This document shows, piece after piece, positions 25,892-34,690 of a stretch of DNA of 48,802 nt. The first letter of the stretch is position 1. Every line of letters starts with the position of its first letter. The notes below the pieces were generated by a model that did not search any database, was not told where the DNA came from, and saw only the letters and a program-made list of their open reading frames with translations. The position numbers were made by a program, and so were the translations under genes. The DNA lies in the NCBI GenBank assembly GCA_031316315.1, contig JADBEO010000031.1, positions 1 to 48,802 of the forward strand, given 5' to 3'. This DNA is from Chelatococcus sambhunathii (GTDB lineage Bacteria > Pseudomonadota > Alphaproteobacteria > Rhizobiales > Methylopilaceae).

Positions 25892-26640
25892 GCGCGGGCG
25901 CGCCGCGTCGTCCCCGGCGGGCGCGGCTCGTCGCCATCGCTCTCGGCGCGACCGTTCTGACCGCCGGCTTCGCCGCGCTCGGCGTCTGGCAGGTGGAGCG
26001 CCGGGCCTGGAAGCTCGCGCTCATCGAGCGCGTCGAGACCCGGGCGCATTCGGTCCCTTCTCCCGCGCCGGGCCCGGAAGACTGGGCTTCGGTCACGGCG
26101 GAGACCGCCGAATACCGGCGCGTCCGGGTCTCCGGGACCTTCGACAATGCGCGCGAGACGTTTGTTCAAGCGGCGACGGATTACGGCGCCGGCTTTTGGG
26201 TGCTGACGCCGCTCGTCACCGACCGCGGCTTCGCGGTCATCGTCAACCGCGGCTTCGTCCCCCCCGACCGCAAGGACCCGGCCAGCCGCGCCGCGGGCCT
26301 TCGCGAGGGACCGACGACCGTGACGGGCCTGCTGCGCATCACCGAGCCGCGTGGCGCCTTCCTGCGCGCCAACGATCCGGCCGCCGACCTCTGGCGCTCC
26401 CGCGACGTCTCGGCGATCGCCGCGAAGCGCGGCCTCGAGGCGCCCGTCGCGCCTTATTTCGTGGACGCTGACGCCGCGCCCAATTCGGGCGGCTGGCCGA
26501 TCGGCGGGCTCACCGTGATCGCCTTCCGCAACAGCCACCTCGTCTATGCGCTGACCTGGTTCTCGCTGGCGATCGGAACCGCGATCGGCGGCTGGATCGT
26601 GGCGCGGCACGAGCTGAGGCGGCGTCCCTCCGCAAATTGA
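25888..26640 (+). CDS. SURF1-family oxidase assembly protein
   Basis: The 250-residue protein has the SURF1 topology: one N-terminal helix (LVAIALGATVLTAGFAALGVWQ), a periplasmic domain with the conserved ALGVWQVERRAWKLALI and VNRGFVPPDRKDP, and a C-terminal helix (YALTWFSLAIGTAIGGW). SURF1 proteins help insert haem into haem-copper oxidases. It starts at GTG 25888, overlapping the cyoD stop (GTGA), and is therefore probably dedicated to the bo3 oxidase. No haem O synthase gene (cyoE) follows. Confidence 0.9.
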   Translation: MSAGAPRRPRRARLVAIALGATVLTAGFAALGVWQVERRAWKLALIERVETRAHSVPSPAPGPEDWASVTAETAEYRRVRVSGTFDNARETFVQAATDYGAGFWVLTPLVTDRGFAVIVNRGFVPPDRKDPASRAAGLREGPTTVTGLLRITEPRGAFLRANDPAADLWRSRDVSAIAAKRGLEAPVAPYFVDADAAPNSGGWPIGGLTVIAFRNSHLVYALTWFSLAIGTAIGGWIVARHELRRRPSAN

Positions 26641-26649
26641 GGGCGTCCG

Positions 26650-29600
26650 CTACTCCGCCGGCTGCGCGTCGCCCTCCGTCCTGCCCGCTTCGCGCGCGTC
26701 ATGGCCGCGCCGGGCCCAGCTCTCCAGCCGGTCGAGATAGAGATAGACCACCGGGGTCGTGAACAGGGTGAGCAACTGGCTGACCAGCAGGCCGCCGACC
26801 ATCGCGTAGCCGAGCGGCTGGCGAAGCTCGAAGCCGACGCCCGTGCCGAGCATCAGCGGCACGCCGCCGAGCATGGCGGCCATGGTGGTCATCAGGATCG
26901 GCCGGAAGCGCAGCATGCAGGCTTTTCTGATCGCCTCTTCGGGCGTCAGGTGCTCGGTCCGTTCGGCGACCAGCGCGAAGTCGACCAGCATGATGCCGTT
27001 CTTCTTCACGATGCCGATCAGCAGCACCACGCCGATCAGCGCGATCAGGCTGAACTCGTATCCGGCGAGATGCAGGATCCCGAGCGCGCCGACACCCGCC
27101 GAAGGCAGCGTCGAGAGGATCGTCAGCGGATGGACGAAGCTCTCATAGAGCACGCCTAGGATGATGTAGACCGCGACCAGCGCCGCGAGGATCAGCAGCG
27201 GCACGGTCGAGATCGAGGCTTGGAAGGCCTGGGCGGTGCCGGCGAAGGAGCCGACCAGCGAGGCCGGCGCGCCGAGGCCGCGCATCGTCTCCTGGATAGC
27301 GGCGGTCGCCTGGCCGAGCGCGACGCCCGGCGCGAGGTTGAAGGAGAGCGTCACCGCCGGGAACATGCCCTGATGGTTGATGGTGAGCGGCGCCGTCTCC
27401 TCGCGCGACCAAGTGGCGAGCGCCGACAGCGGCACCTGCTCGCCGTTTCCGGCTCGCACATAGAGGCGGCGCAGCGTCTCGACGTCGCCGCGCTCCGCCC
27501 GCGGCGCCTCGAGGATCACCTTGTAGGTGTTCACCTGTGTGGAGAACTGCGCCACCTGCCGCTGGCCGAACGCGTCGTAGAGCGTGTCCTCGATCACCTT
27601 GGGCTGCACGCCGTAACGGGACGCCTGGTCGCGGTCGATCTTCAGGGTCAGCGTCGCGCCGGAGTCCTGCTGGTCCGAGGCGACGTCGCGCAGCTCCTTG
27701 AGACCCTTGAGCGCCTCCAGGGCGCGTGGCGCGAATTCTTTGAGCGTCTCGAAGTTGGCGTCCTGCAGCACGTACTGGAACTGCGTGCGAGTCCGCCGGC
27801 CGCCGAGCCGCACGTCCTGCGCGGACTGCAGCAGCAGCGTCGCGCCCTCGACCTCGGCGAGTTTTGGCCTCAACCGCGCGATGACCTCTTCAGCGCTGGC
27901 GTTGCGCTCGTGTTGCGGCTTCAGCTGGATGAAGTTGCGTCCGGCGTTTGGGGCCGCCGCGCCGCCGCCGGCGCCGATCAGGCTGGCGTTGGTCTCGACC
28001 GCGGGATCGGCGTTCACCACCGCGTCGAGCGCTTGCTGGCGGCGCGCCATCTCGTCGAAGGAGACGTCCTGCGCCGCCTCGCTCGCGCCGGTGATCAGGC
28101 CCGTGTCCTGCTGCGGGAAAAAGCCCTTCGGGATCGTGACGAACAGCCAGACCGAGGCTGCGACCGTCGCGAAGAAGGCGAGCAGCGTCAGGAACTGGTG
28201 GCGAAGCACCACGTTCAGGCCGCGCCCGTAGGCGTTCAGCATGCCGTTGAACGCCGCCTCGACGCCACGATAAAGCGCGCCGTGCCCGCGATGCGTCTCG
28301 TCGCGCAGCAGCCGCGCGGAGAGCATCGGCGCGAGCGTCAGCGAGACCACAGCCGACACCGCGATCGTAATCGCGACCGTCATCGCGAATTCGCGGAACA
28401 GGCGGCCGATGATCCCGCCCATCAGCAGCAGCGGGATGAACGCGGCGACCAGCGACACGCTGATCGAGACGATGGTGAAGCCGATCTCGCCGGCGCCGCG
28501 GAGCGCGGCGGCGTAGGGCTTCATCCCTTCCTCGATGTGGCGGGAGATGTTCTCGATCACGACGATCGCGTCGTCGACCACGAAGCCGACCGCGATGACC
28601 AGCGCCATCAGCGACAGGTTGTTGAGCGAATAGCCGAAGGCGTACATCAGCGCGCAGGCGCCGAGCAGCGAGATCGGCACGGCGAGCGAGGCGATCACCG
28701 TCGCCTGCCAGCTCCTCAGGAAGACGAAGATCACCGCCACGACCAGCGCGATGGTGATGACGAGCGTCAACTCGACCTCGTGCAGCGAGGCGCGGATGGT
28801 CGTCGTGCGGTCGCTGAGAATCTCGACCTTGAGCTCCGGCGGCAGCGAGGCGGTCAAGCGCGGCAACTCCGCCTTGATGGCGTCGACCGTGTCGACGACG
28901 TTCGCCCCCGGCTGCTTGCGCACGACGAGGAACAGGCCCCGCTTGCCGCCGACCCAGGCGGCCTGCGAGCGATCCTCAGGGCCCGAGACGGCGCGCCCCA
29001 CGTCCCGCACGCGAATCGGCGCGCCGTCGCGATAGGCGAGCACGACGTCGTTCCACCGGTCGGCCTCGGCCAGCTGGCCGTCGGCGTAGATGGTGAGCTG
29101 GCGCTTCGTCCCGTCGATCGCGCCCTTCGGGCTGTCGCTGGTCACCGTCGCCATCACGCCGCGGATGTCCTCGAGCGTCAGATTCTTCGACGCGATCTTG
29201 GCCGGATCGATCTGCACGCGGATGGCCGGCTTCTGCTCGCCGCCCATCGTCACCTGGCCGACGCCCTTGATCTGGCTGATCTGCTGGGCGAGCCGCGAGT
29301 CCACAAGGTCGTTGACCTCGACGATCGGGATGGTGTCCGAACGCGCCGACAGCAGCAGGATCGGGGCGTCGGCGGGATTGGTCTTGCGATAGGTCGGCGG
29401 CGCCGGGAGGTTCGCCGGGAGGTCGCCGGCGGCTGAATTGATCGCAGCCTGGATGTCCTGCGCCGCGGCGTCGATGTCGCGATCGAGGTCGAACTCGACG
29501 GTGATCGTGGTGGCCCCGACGGCGCTGACCGAGGTGAGCTCGTTGACGCCCGGAATCTGCGCGAATTCACGCTCGAGCGGCTGAGCGACCGAGGCGGCCA

Positions 29601-29805
29601 TGGTCTCAGGGCTCGCCCCGGGGAGGGTCGCCGTCACCTGGATCGTCGGGAAGTCGATCTGCGGCAGCGGCGCGACCGGCAGGCGCATGAAGGCCGCGAG
29701 CCCGATCAGCAGGATCGCGGCCATGGCGAGCCAGGTGGCGACCGGCCGCCTGATGAACGGGCCGGAGACGCCGCCCGAATGGGCGGCCGGACCGTCGGGC
29801 GTCAC
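26650..29805 (-). CDS. RND efflux permease (MdtB/MdtC-like)
   Basis: The 1051-residue protein is a full-length hydrophobe/amphiphile efflux RND pump with 12 helices in two halves and two large periplasmic domains. The N-terminus (FIRRPVATWLAMAAILLIGL, then LPVAPLPQIDFPTIQVTATL) is typical, resembling the MdtC branch. The proton-relay Asp pair is D411/D412 in GFVVDDAIVVIEN. It should exchange protons for drugs or detergents as a trimer in the inner membrane. Its ATG overlaps the stop of the membrane fusion protein gene by ATGA. Only one permease is present and no outer-membrane channel gene is in the window, so the channel must come from elsewhere. Substrates are not predictable. Confidence 0.94.
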   Translation of the reverse strand: MTPDGPAAHSGGVSGPFIRRPVATWLAMAAILLIGLAAFMRLPVAPLPQIDFPTIQVTATLPGASPETMAASVAQPLEREFAQIPGVNELTSVSAVGATTITVEFDLDRDIDAAAQDIQAAINSAAGDLPANLPAPPTYRKTNPADAPILLLSARSDTIPIVEVNDLVDSRLAQQISQIKGVGQVTMGGEQKPAIRVQIDPAKIASKNLTLEDIRGVMATVTSDSPKGAIDGTKRQLTIYADGQLAEADRWNDVVLAYRDGAPIRVRDVGRAVSGPEDRSQAAWVGGKRGLFLVVRKQPGANVVDTVDAIKAELPRLTASLPPELKVEILSDRTTTIRASLHEVELTLVITIALVVAVIFVFLRSWQATVIASLAVPISLLGACALMYAFGYSLNNLSLMALVIAVGFVVDDAIVVIENISRHIEEGMKPYAAALRGAGEIGFTIVSISVSLVAAFIPLLLMGGIIGRLFREFAMTVAITIAVSAVVSLTLAPMLSARLLRDETHRGHGALYRGVEAAFNGMLNAYGRGLNVVLRHQFLTLLAFFATVAASVWLFVTIPKGFFPQQDTGLITGASEAAQDVSFDEMARRQQALDAVVNADPAVETNASLIGAGGGAAAPNAGRNFIQLKPQHERNASAEEVIARLRPKLAEVEGATLLLQSAQDVRLGGRRTRTQFQYVLQDANFETLKEFAPRALEALKGLKELRDVASDQQDSGATLTLKIDRDQASRYGVQPKVIEDTLYDAFGQRQVAQFSTQVNTYKVILEAPRAERGDVETLRRLYVRAGNGEQVPLSALATWSREETAPLTINHQGMFPAVTLSFNLAPGVALGQATAAIQETMRGLGAPASLVGSFAGTAQAFQASISTVPLLILAALVAVYIILGVLYESFVHPLTILSTLPSAGVGALGILHLAGYEFSLIALIGVVLLIGIVKKNGIMLVDFALVAERTEHLTPEEAIRKACMLRFRPILMTTMAAMLGGVPLMLGTGVGFELRQPLGYAMVGGLLVSQLLTLFTTPVVYLYLDRLESWARRGHDAREAGRTEGDAQPAE

Positions 29806-30962
29806 GGCGCGGCGCTCTCGCCCGCCGGCTTGGCGTCGGCGCTGCGCGCGTCCGAAACGTCGAGCCGCGCGCCATCGCTCACGCGCGAGGCGCCCCCGGT
29901 GACAACGCGCTCGCCGGCCCTCAGGCCCTCCCCCACCACCGCAAGTCCGTCAGCCTGTCGGGCGACGACGATGCGTCGCCGCTCGGCCGCGCCGTCGGCG
30001 CCTACCACGAAGGCGTAAGCGCCCTGAGGTCCGCGCTGCACGGCGTCCTCAGGCGCGGTGACGACCTGTGTCAGCGTGTCCGTGCGCACGCGCACAGTCA
30101 CGGACTGGCCGGGCCACAGCACGCCGTCGGCGTTGGGAAATTCCGCCTTCGCCCGGAACGTGCCGGTCGCCTGGTCGATCAGGCTGTTCAGCACCGACAG
30201 CTTGCCGGTCGCGAGCTCCCGGCCATCCGGCGCCAAGGCGACGGCTTGGACCTCGCCGCGCTTCAGCGCGGCCGAGACGTCGGAGAAGTCGCGTTCGGGC
30301 AGCGTGAACACCGCGTTGATCGGATCGAGCTGCGAGATGGTGACGATCCCGGTCGCGTCGGACGAGCGCACGAGGTTGCCCTTGTCGACCAGGCGGAAGC
30401 CGGTGCGCCCGGTGATCGGCGCGCGTATGGTGGCGTAGTCGAGCTGCACCTGCGCGCTTTCTACCGCCGCCTTGTCGCCCTCGATCTGCGCCTTCAGCTG
30501 GGCGACCGTGGCGCGCTGCTGGTCGACCGTCTGGCGCGAGGCGTAGGCGTTCTGGGCGAGCGCCTGCGACCGCGCGAGATCGCGCTCGGCGTTGGCGAGC
30601 GTCGCCTCATCCTGTTGCTGCTTGGCCTTGGCCTGGTCGAGCGCGGCCTTATAGGGACGGGCGTCGATCTGCACGAGCAGGTCGCCCTGCTTGACGAGCC
30701 GGCCCTCTTCATAGGCGACCTCGGTCACTGCCCCGTCGACGCGGCTTCTCACCGTCACGACGTTGAGCGGCTGGACGACGCCGAGGCCCGAAAGCGTGAC
30801 CGGGACGTCGATCTGCCTGGCCTCGGCGACGGTGACCGGAATGCGCGGCTTCGGCTTCTCGGCCGGCGCGGCGGCGTCCGCCGCCCATTGCATGCGGTAC
30901 ACGCCGAAGCCCGCCCCCGCCGCAAGCGCGAGCGCCAAGGCAAGATATACGCGTCCCGCCAT
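29802..30962 (-). CDS. RND efflux periplasmic adaptor (membrane fusion protein)
   Basis: The 386-residue protein links the RND permease to an outer-membrane channel. It has an N-terminal signal anchor (VYLALALALAAGAGFGVYRM). A lipoyl-like half follows (VQPLNVVTVRSRVDGAVTEV), then an alpha-helical hairpin of about 70 residues rich in Ala, Gln and Lys (ALDQAKAKQQQDEATLANAE). The second lipoyl half contains the motif YATIRAPITGRTGFRLVDKG. Beta-barrel and membrane-proximal domains complete it, and the C-terminus is Ala-rich. It is the first gene of the two-gene operon and is divergent from the small gene at 31199. It resembles MdtA in length and domain order. Confidence 0.93.
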   Translation of the reverse strand: MAGRVYLALALALAAGAGFGVYRMQWAADAAAPAEKPKPRIPVTVAEARQIDVPVTLSGLGVVQPLNVVTVRSRVDGAVTEVAYEEGRLVKQGDLLVQIDARPYKAALDQAKAKQQQDEATLANAERDLARSQALAQNAYASRQTVDQQRATVAQLKAQIEGDKAAVESAQVQLDYATIRAPITGRTGFRLVDKGNLVRSSDATGIVTISQLDPINAVFTLPERDFSDVSAALKRGEVQAVALAPDGRELATGKLSVLNSLIDQATGTFRAKAEFPNADGVLWPGQSVTVRVRTDTLTQVVTAPEDAVQRGPQGAYAFVVGADGAAERRRIVVARQADGLAVVGEGLRAGERVVTGGASRVSDGARLDVSDARSADAKPAGESAAP

Positions 30963-31198
30963 CGATCGAATTCCAACGCTCGCGACGCGCGGTCAGCTCC
31001 GCGCCAAGGACGACAGAAGGCAAAATACCGCAAAACCGATCACGGCGCTCGCCCGGAGCGATGACATGCGCGTGTCGCCGGTCCGTCGGGCGTCATTTCT
31101 CTAAATCTTTGCACTCCCACTGAAAAAATTCCCTTGCCGGGTCTTTCCTCCGCTCGTTTCCGCGTCATCTACCGCGGCCCCTGCCCGAGGAGAGCTCC

Positions 31199-31390
31199 GT
31201 GCACGCATTCGAGATCGGCGCGACCGCGCAATTCCTGGGGAGCCCCGTGGGCGCCAAGTCGCAGCCTGCGGAGATCATCGCCCAGCTTCCGGCCGAGGAA
31301 GGCCAGCCCGGCTATCATGTCCGTTGCCTGGGCGACGGCCGCATCCGCCATGTCCGGGAATCCGAGCTGCAGAGCGCCGACGACGAATAG
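31199..31390 (+). CDS. Small hypothetical protein (63 aa)
   Basis: This short frame starts at GTG 31199 with AGGAG about 8 nt upstream and encodes 63 residues. The sequence (FEIGATAQFLGSPVGAKSQP, then GYHVRCLGDGRIRHVRESEL) has alternating hydrophobic residues and a turn-rich middle, consistent with a small beta-barrel of the SH3/KOW-like size. It has no signal peptide or membrane segment. Codon composition is GC-rich at third positions, as in neighbouring genes, and the ribosome site is good, so I regard it as real. I do not know its function. It is convergent with the ELM1-family gene, ending 9 bp before it. Confidence 0.65.
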   Translation: MHAFEIGATAQFLGSPVGAKSQPAEIIAQLPAEEGQPGYHVRCLGDGRIRHVRESELQSADDE

Positions 31391-31398
31391 CCGCCCCG

Positions 31399-32484
31399 TC
31401 AGCCTGCAGCGAAGAGCGATTTGACACGCGTGGCGACGACCTCGTCGCCGTCGAACGGCTGAGGCGGCTCAGTGTTGAGGGACCCGTCGAAGATGCGGCC
31501 CCACCGCCGGCCCTCGATCATCCGGTGCAGATTTGCGAGGTCCCGCCGCGGCGCCACCCAGCCGCCGACCATGATCCATCCGAGCAACGGCGACAGCATC
31601 CGCGAGGTGGCCATCGCAGCGATGGCGCTCCGGATGCGCAGCATCGGCGACAGCGGTCGCGCGACGAGCGGATAGATCGTCAGCGGCCTGCCGCTCGCCG
31701 CCGCCTCCGCCAGCATGGACTCGCTCTCGCCGGTGACGACGAGGAAGTCGGCGTTGGCGATGTAGGACAGGTAAGCGCCGCCCGGCGCGTTCGGGCGCCA
31801 TTCGAACAGCAGCGCCCCGGGGGCGCCGCGCTTCAGCGCCGTGACGCCTTCCGCCCCGGTCCTGCGGCTGGTGACGATGGCGAGCGAGGCGCCGGCGTCG
31901 GCCGCGGCGTGCGTTACCTCGGCCGCCATGCGCTCGGCGAAGTCCGGCCGGAAGCGATGTCGTCCTGTCTCGCCGCCGACGAGCATGACGCAGACCGGCT
32001 TGGGGAGTGTCGCGAAGGGGTTCTGCTCCTCGGCCCGGACGCGCGCGAGCGTCGGCCCGTCGACCTGCGTCGGCGGCAGGGTGACCTCGACGAGATTGGG
32101 CGTGGCCGCCTGCCGGAAATAGGCGCAGCGGATGACGAGGTCGGCCTCCTCCGCCGGCGTCCTGCGGCCGATCAGCACGATCCGCGTGGTCCCGCTGGTC
32201 GCCCGTCGGACGTATCGCGCCACCGGCACGGCGCGTCGACCCGCGGCGAGCACGAGGTCCGGCCAGGGCGGCGCGATCTCGGCTCGCGAATCGCCGTCGA
32301 GCGTGTCGAGCGTCGCGCCGAGAGCGGCGGGCGAGCCGTGCTGAAGCGCGTTGAAGGCGAGCTTTTTCTCGACGAAGGGCCAGCCGAGCGCGCGTGCGAC
32401 GCCAAGCGCCTGTGTCCGGTTGCCCGGGCGGTCGTCGGTGAGGACCCAGACGGAGGGCGGGGATGAAGGTTCGAAGCTCGCCAT
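31399..32484 (-). CDS. ELM1/DUF1022 family protein
   Basis: The 361-residue protein belongs to the bacterial ELM1-like family, named after a plant mitochondrial fission factor. It has an apparent GT-B-like fold. Typical blocks are VWVLTDDRPGNRTQALGVARALG at the N-terminus, PPWPDLVLAAGRRAVPVARYV, VMLVGGETGRHRF and the late FLVVTGESESMLAEA. It may be a glycosyltransferase or nucleotide-sugar-binding protein. No activity is established that I know of. The start at 32484 is chosen because the family motif begins about 12 residues later. The frame upstream encodes Arg-rich unrelated residues. It is divergent from the ABC exporter gene at the edge of the sphingolipid island, so a role in surface-lipid glycosylation is possible. 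Confidence 0.8.
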   Translation of the reverse strand: MASFEPSSPPSVWVLTDDRPGNRTQALGVARALGWPFVEKKLAFNALQHGSPAALGATLDTLDGDSRAEIAPPWPDLVLAAGRRAVPVARYVRRATSGTTRIVLIGRRTPAEEADLVIRCAYFRQAATPNLVEVTLPPTQVDGPTLARVRAEEQNPFATLPKPVCVMLVGGETGRHRFRPDFAERMAAEVTHAAADAGASLAIVTSRRTGAEGVTALKRGAPGALLFEWRPNAPGGAYLSYIANADFLVVTGESESMLAEAAASGRPLTIYPLVARPLSPMLRIRSAIAAMATSRMLSPLLGWIMVGGWVAPRRDLANLHRMIEGRRWGRIFDGSLNTEPPQPFDGDEVVATRVKSLFAAG

Positions 32485-32683
32485 GGTCTGCCCGACTAGC
32501 GCATCGCACATATACGACGAGGCGGCGCGGGGTTTTCGTCCGGCGACATGACGCCGCGCCGGTCGGCGCGGAAGCTCCGGAACCGCCGCCCGCTTGAGGC
32601 CGGCGTCGATTGCTCCTAGAAAGCGCCCGTCGCCGGGCGCGCCGCGTCGCCCGCGGACCATCGGAGCTCACGGCCCCTCATTC

Positions 32684-34477
32684 ATGTCCGAACCACGGAC
32701 CCAATCACTGGCCGCGTCCCGGCCGGCCGTCGACCGGACTCGTCGCACGTCGACGCTGCTGCGCATCGCGCGGGTGATCCCGCTGCGGCGCTCTGTCGTC
32801 ACGCTGCTGCTGCTGACGCTCGCCGGCGCCGCCGAAGGTCTCGGCGTGGCCAGCCTGCTGCCGCTCGTCGCCGCCATCGGCCCGGACGGGACGCAGCCGA
32901 CCAAGGGGACCAGCGGCAAGGTCGTCGAGGCGCTGCACTCGGTCGGCCTCGAGCCGACGCTCGGCCTGTTCGCGGCGATCCTGATCGTCGGCATGTCGGT
33001 CAAGGCGTTCCTGACGATCATCGCCATGAACCGGGTGGGTCGCGCCGGCGCCGATGTCGCGACCAAGATGCGGCTCGACCTGATCGACGCGCTGCTCGCG
33101 GCGCGCTGGTCCTATTACGTGCGCCAGCCCGTCGGGCGCTTTTCGGCGGCGCTTTCGGTCGAGGCGATGCAGGCCGGCGAGGCCTACAACGCCGCGGCCA
33201 AGTTCGCTGCCGAGATGATCCAGGTCGTCACCTATGTGACCGTCGTCGCCGTGTTCTCCTGGAAGCTCGCGCTGCTCTCGCTCGGCGCCGGCCTTGTGAT
33301 GGTGCTCACGCTCAACCGCTTCATGGCGATCGCCAAGAAGAACGCGCGCCTGCAGAAGAAGCGCGTCAGCTCGATGGTGGCGGGCCTCACCGACCTGCTG
33401 GTCGGCATCAAGCCGATGAAGGCGATGGGCCGCCACGCCCGATTTCAGGAGCTGTTCGAGCGCGACGCTGAGAAGATCCGCAAGGCCCAGCGCAAGCAGT
33501 CGCTCGCCCGCGACACCAACAAGGCGCTTCAGGAGCCGATCCTCGCCGCCTTCCTCGCCGCCGGCATGTATCTGACGATCGGCGTCTGGCAGATGCCGCC
33601 CGGCCAGGTGATCATCATGGCGCTGCTGCTCGCACGCACCGTCGCGACCATCGGCAAGGCCCAGCAGGCGCTTCAGAACGTCCGGATCCAGCAGGCGGGC
33701 TTCAACGCCATAGCAGACACGATCGACATCGCCCGGGCGATGAAGGAGCAGTCACATGGCGGACGGAAGCCGAAGTTCGAGCAGGCGATCGAGTTCCGTG
33801 ACGTGACCTTCGGCTTCGGCGACGCCGAGATCATCCGCGGCGCCTCCTTCGTCGCGCCGCAGGGCAAGGTCACGACCATCACCGGCGCCTCCGGCGCGGG
33901 CAAGACCACGACGGTCGACCTGCTGCTCGGCCTGCACGAGCCCTCCGGCGGCGAGATTCTGATCGACGGCGTGCCGCTTCGCGACATCGACCTCGTCGCC
34001 TGGCGCCAGATGACCGGCTACGTGCCGCAGGAACTGACCCTCTTCCACGACACGCTGAAGTCCAACGTCACGCTCGGCCACCCCGACTTCTCCGACGAGG
34101 ACGTCGCGCACGCCCTCCAGCAGGCCGGCGCCGCGGAGTTCGTCCACAGCCTGCCCGAGGGGATCGAGACCGTCGTCGGCGAGCGCGGCGCGCGGCTGTC
34201 GGGAGGCCAGCGCCAGCGCATCTCGATCGCCCGCGCGCTGCTGCACCGGCCGAAGATCCTGATCCTCGACGAGGCGACCACCGCCCTCGACCCGGCGACC
34301 GAGGCGAACATCGTCGCGAACGTCATCGACCTGACCCGGCGCGCCGGCCTCACCGTGCTCGCGATCTCGCATCAGCCGGCCTGGGCGGCGGCCTCCGACA
34401 CCGTCGTGCGGCTGCGCGACGGCAAGACCGAGACGGTTGACAGGCGGGCCTCGGAGTGGTCTCCCGCAGCCGAATAG
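32684..34477 (+). CDS. MsbA-like ABC exporter (fused membrane and ATPase domains)
   Basis: The 597-residue half-transporter has about six membrane helices in the first 330 residues and a C-terminal ATPase domain. Walker A is GASGAGKTT, the Q-loop is near GYVPQELTLF, the signature is LSGGQRQR, and Walker B is ILILDEATTALD with the switch His in AISHQ. It would work as a homodimer to export a lipid, lipid-linked glycan or peptide. It lies directly before repeat copy 2 and the fatty acyl-AMP ligase of the sphingolipid island. Flipping of a sphingolipid across the inner membrane is therefore a good candidate role, but this is contextual. The start at 32684 (MSEPRTQS) gives the normal length. Its ribosome site is weak. 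Confidence 0.88.
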   Translation: MSEPRTQSLAASRPAVDRTRRTSTLLRIARVIPLRRSVVTLLLLTLAGAAEGLGVASLLPLVAAIGPDGTQPTKGTSGKVVEALHSVGLEPTLGLFAAILIVGMSVKAFLTIIAMNRVGRAGADVATKMRLDLIDALLAARWSYYVRQPVGRFSAALSVEAMQAGEAYNAAAKFAAEMIQVVTYVTVVAVFSWKLALLSLGAGLVMVLTLNRFMAIAKKNARLQKKRVSSMVAGLTDLLVGIKPMKAMGRHARFQELFERDAEKIRKAQRKQSLARDTNKALQEPILAAFLAAGMYLTIGVWQMPPGQVIIMALLLARTVATIGKAQQALQNVRIQQAGFNAIADTIDIARAMKEQSHGGRKPKFEQAIEFRDVTFGFGDAEIIRGASFVAPQGKVTTITGASGAGKTTTVDLLLGLHEPSGGEILIDGVPLRDIDLVAWRQMTGYVPQELTLFHDTLKSNVTLGHPDFSDEDVAHALQQAGAAEFVHSLPEGIETVVGERGARLSGGQRQRISIARALLHRPKILILDEATTALDPATEANIVANVIDLTRRAGLTVLAISHQPAWAAASDTVVRLRDGKTETVDRRASEWSPAAE

Positions 34478-34506
34478 CGGGTTCTCGGTCCGCTTGCAGA
34501 AGCCGA

Positions 34507-34655
34507 CTGCGGGCGTCGAGACGCCTCGGCTGACGCCGAGGCTCCTCGGCATGAGGAAGGTCGGCGCCAGGATGTTCGGCGACGGCGGCGGAGCAACCCT
34601 TGACGCGCCTCATGCTGAGGAGCCTTGCGCAAGCAAGGCGTCGCGAAGCACGCAG
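34507..34655. repeat. Paired-hairpin repeat, family A (copy 2)
   Basis: Same plan as the element at 17297-17457. The left half has the arm CTGCGGGCGTCGAGACGC and the stem GCCTCGG-CTGACG-CCGAGGC. The right half has the stem CCTTGC-GCAA-GCAAGG and the arm GCGTCGCGAAGCACGCAG. The two arms have diverged from each other, but both variable stems still pair. The right arm ends 35 bp before the fatty acyl-AMP ligase start codon, so the hairpins lie in its leader. Confidence 0.9.
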
Positions 34656-34690
34656 TGGATCCCCGCCAGAAAGGCCAACAGAGGAAGGGC

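Noticed and set aside
27220-29436. Open frame of 738 codons opposite the RND permease
   Set aside because: The opposite strand has a full-length RND pump with conserved motifs. The + strand product is an Arg/Glu/His-rich mirror with no family features.
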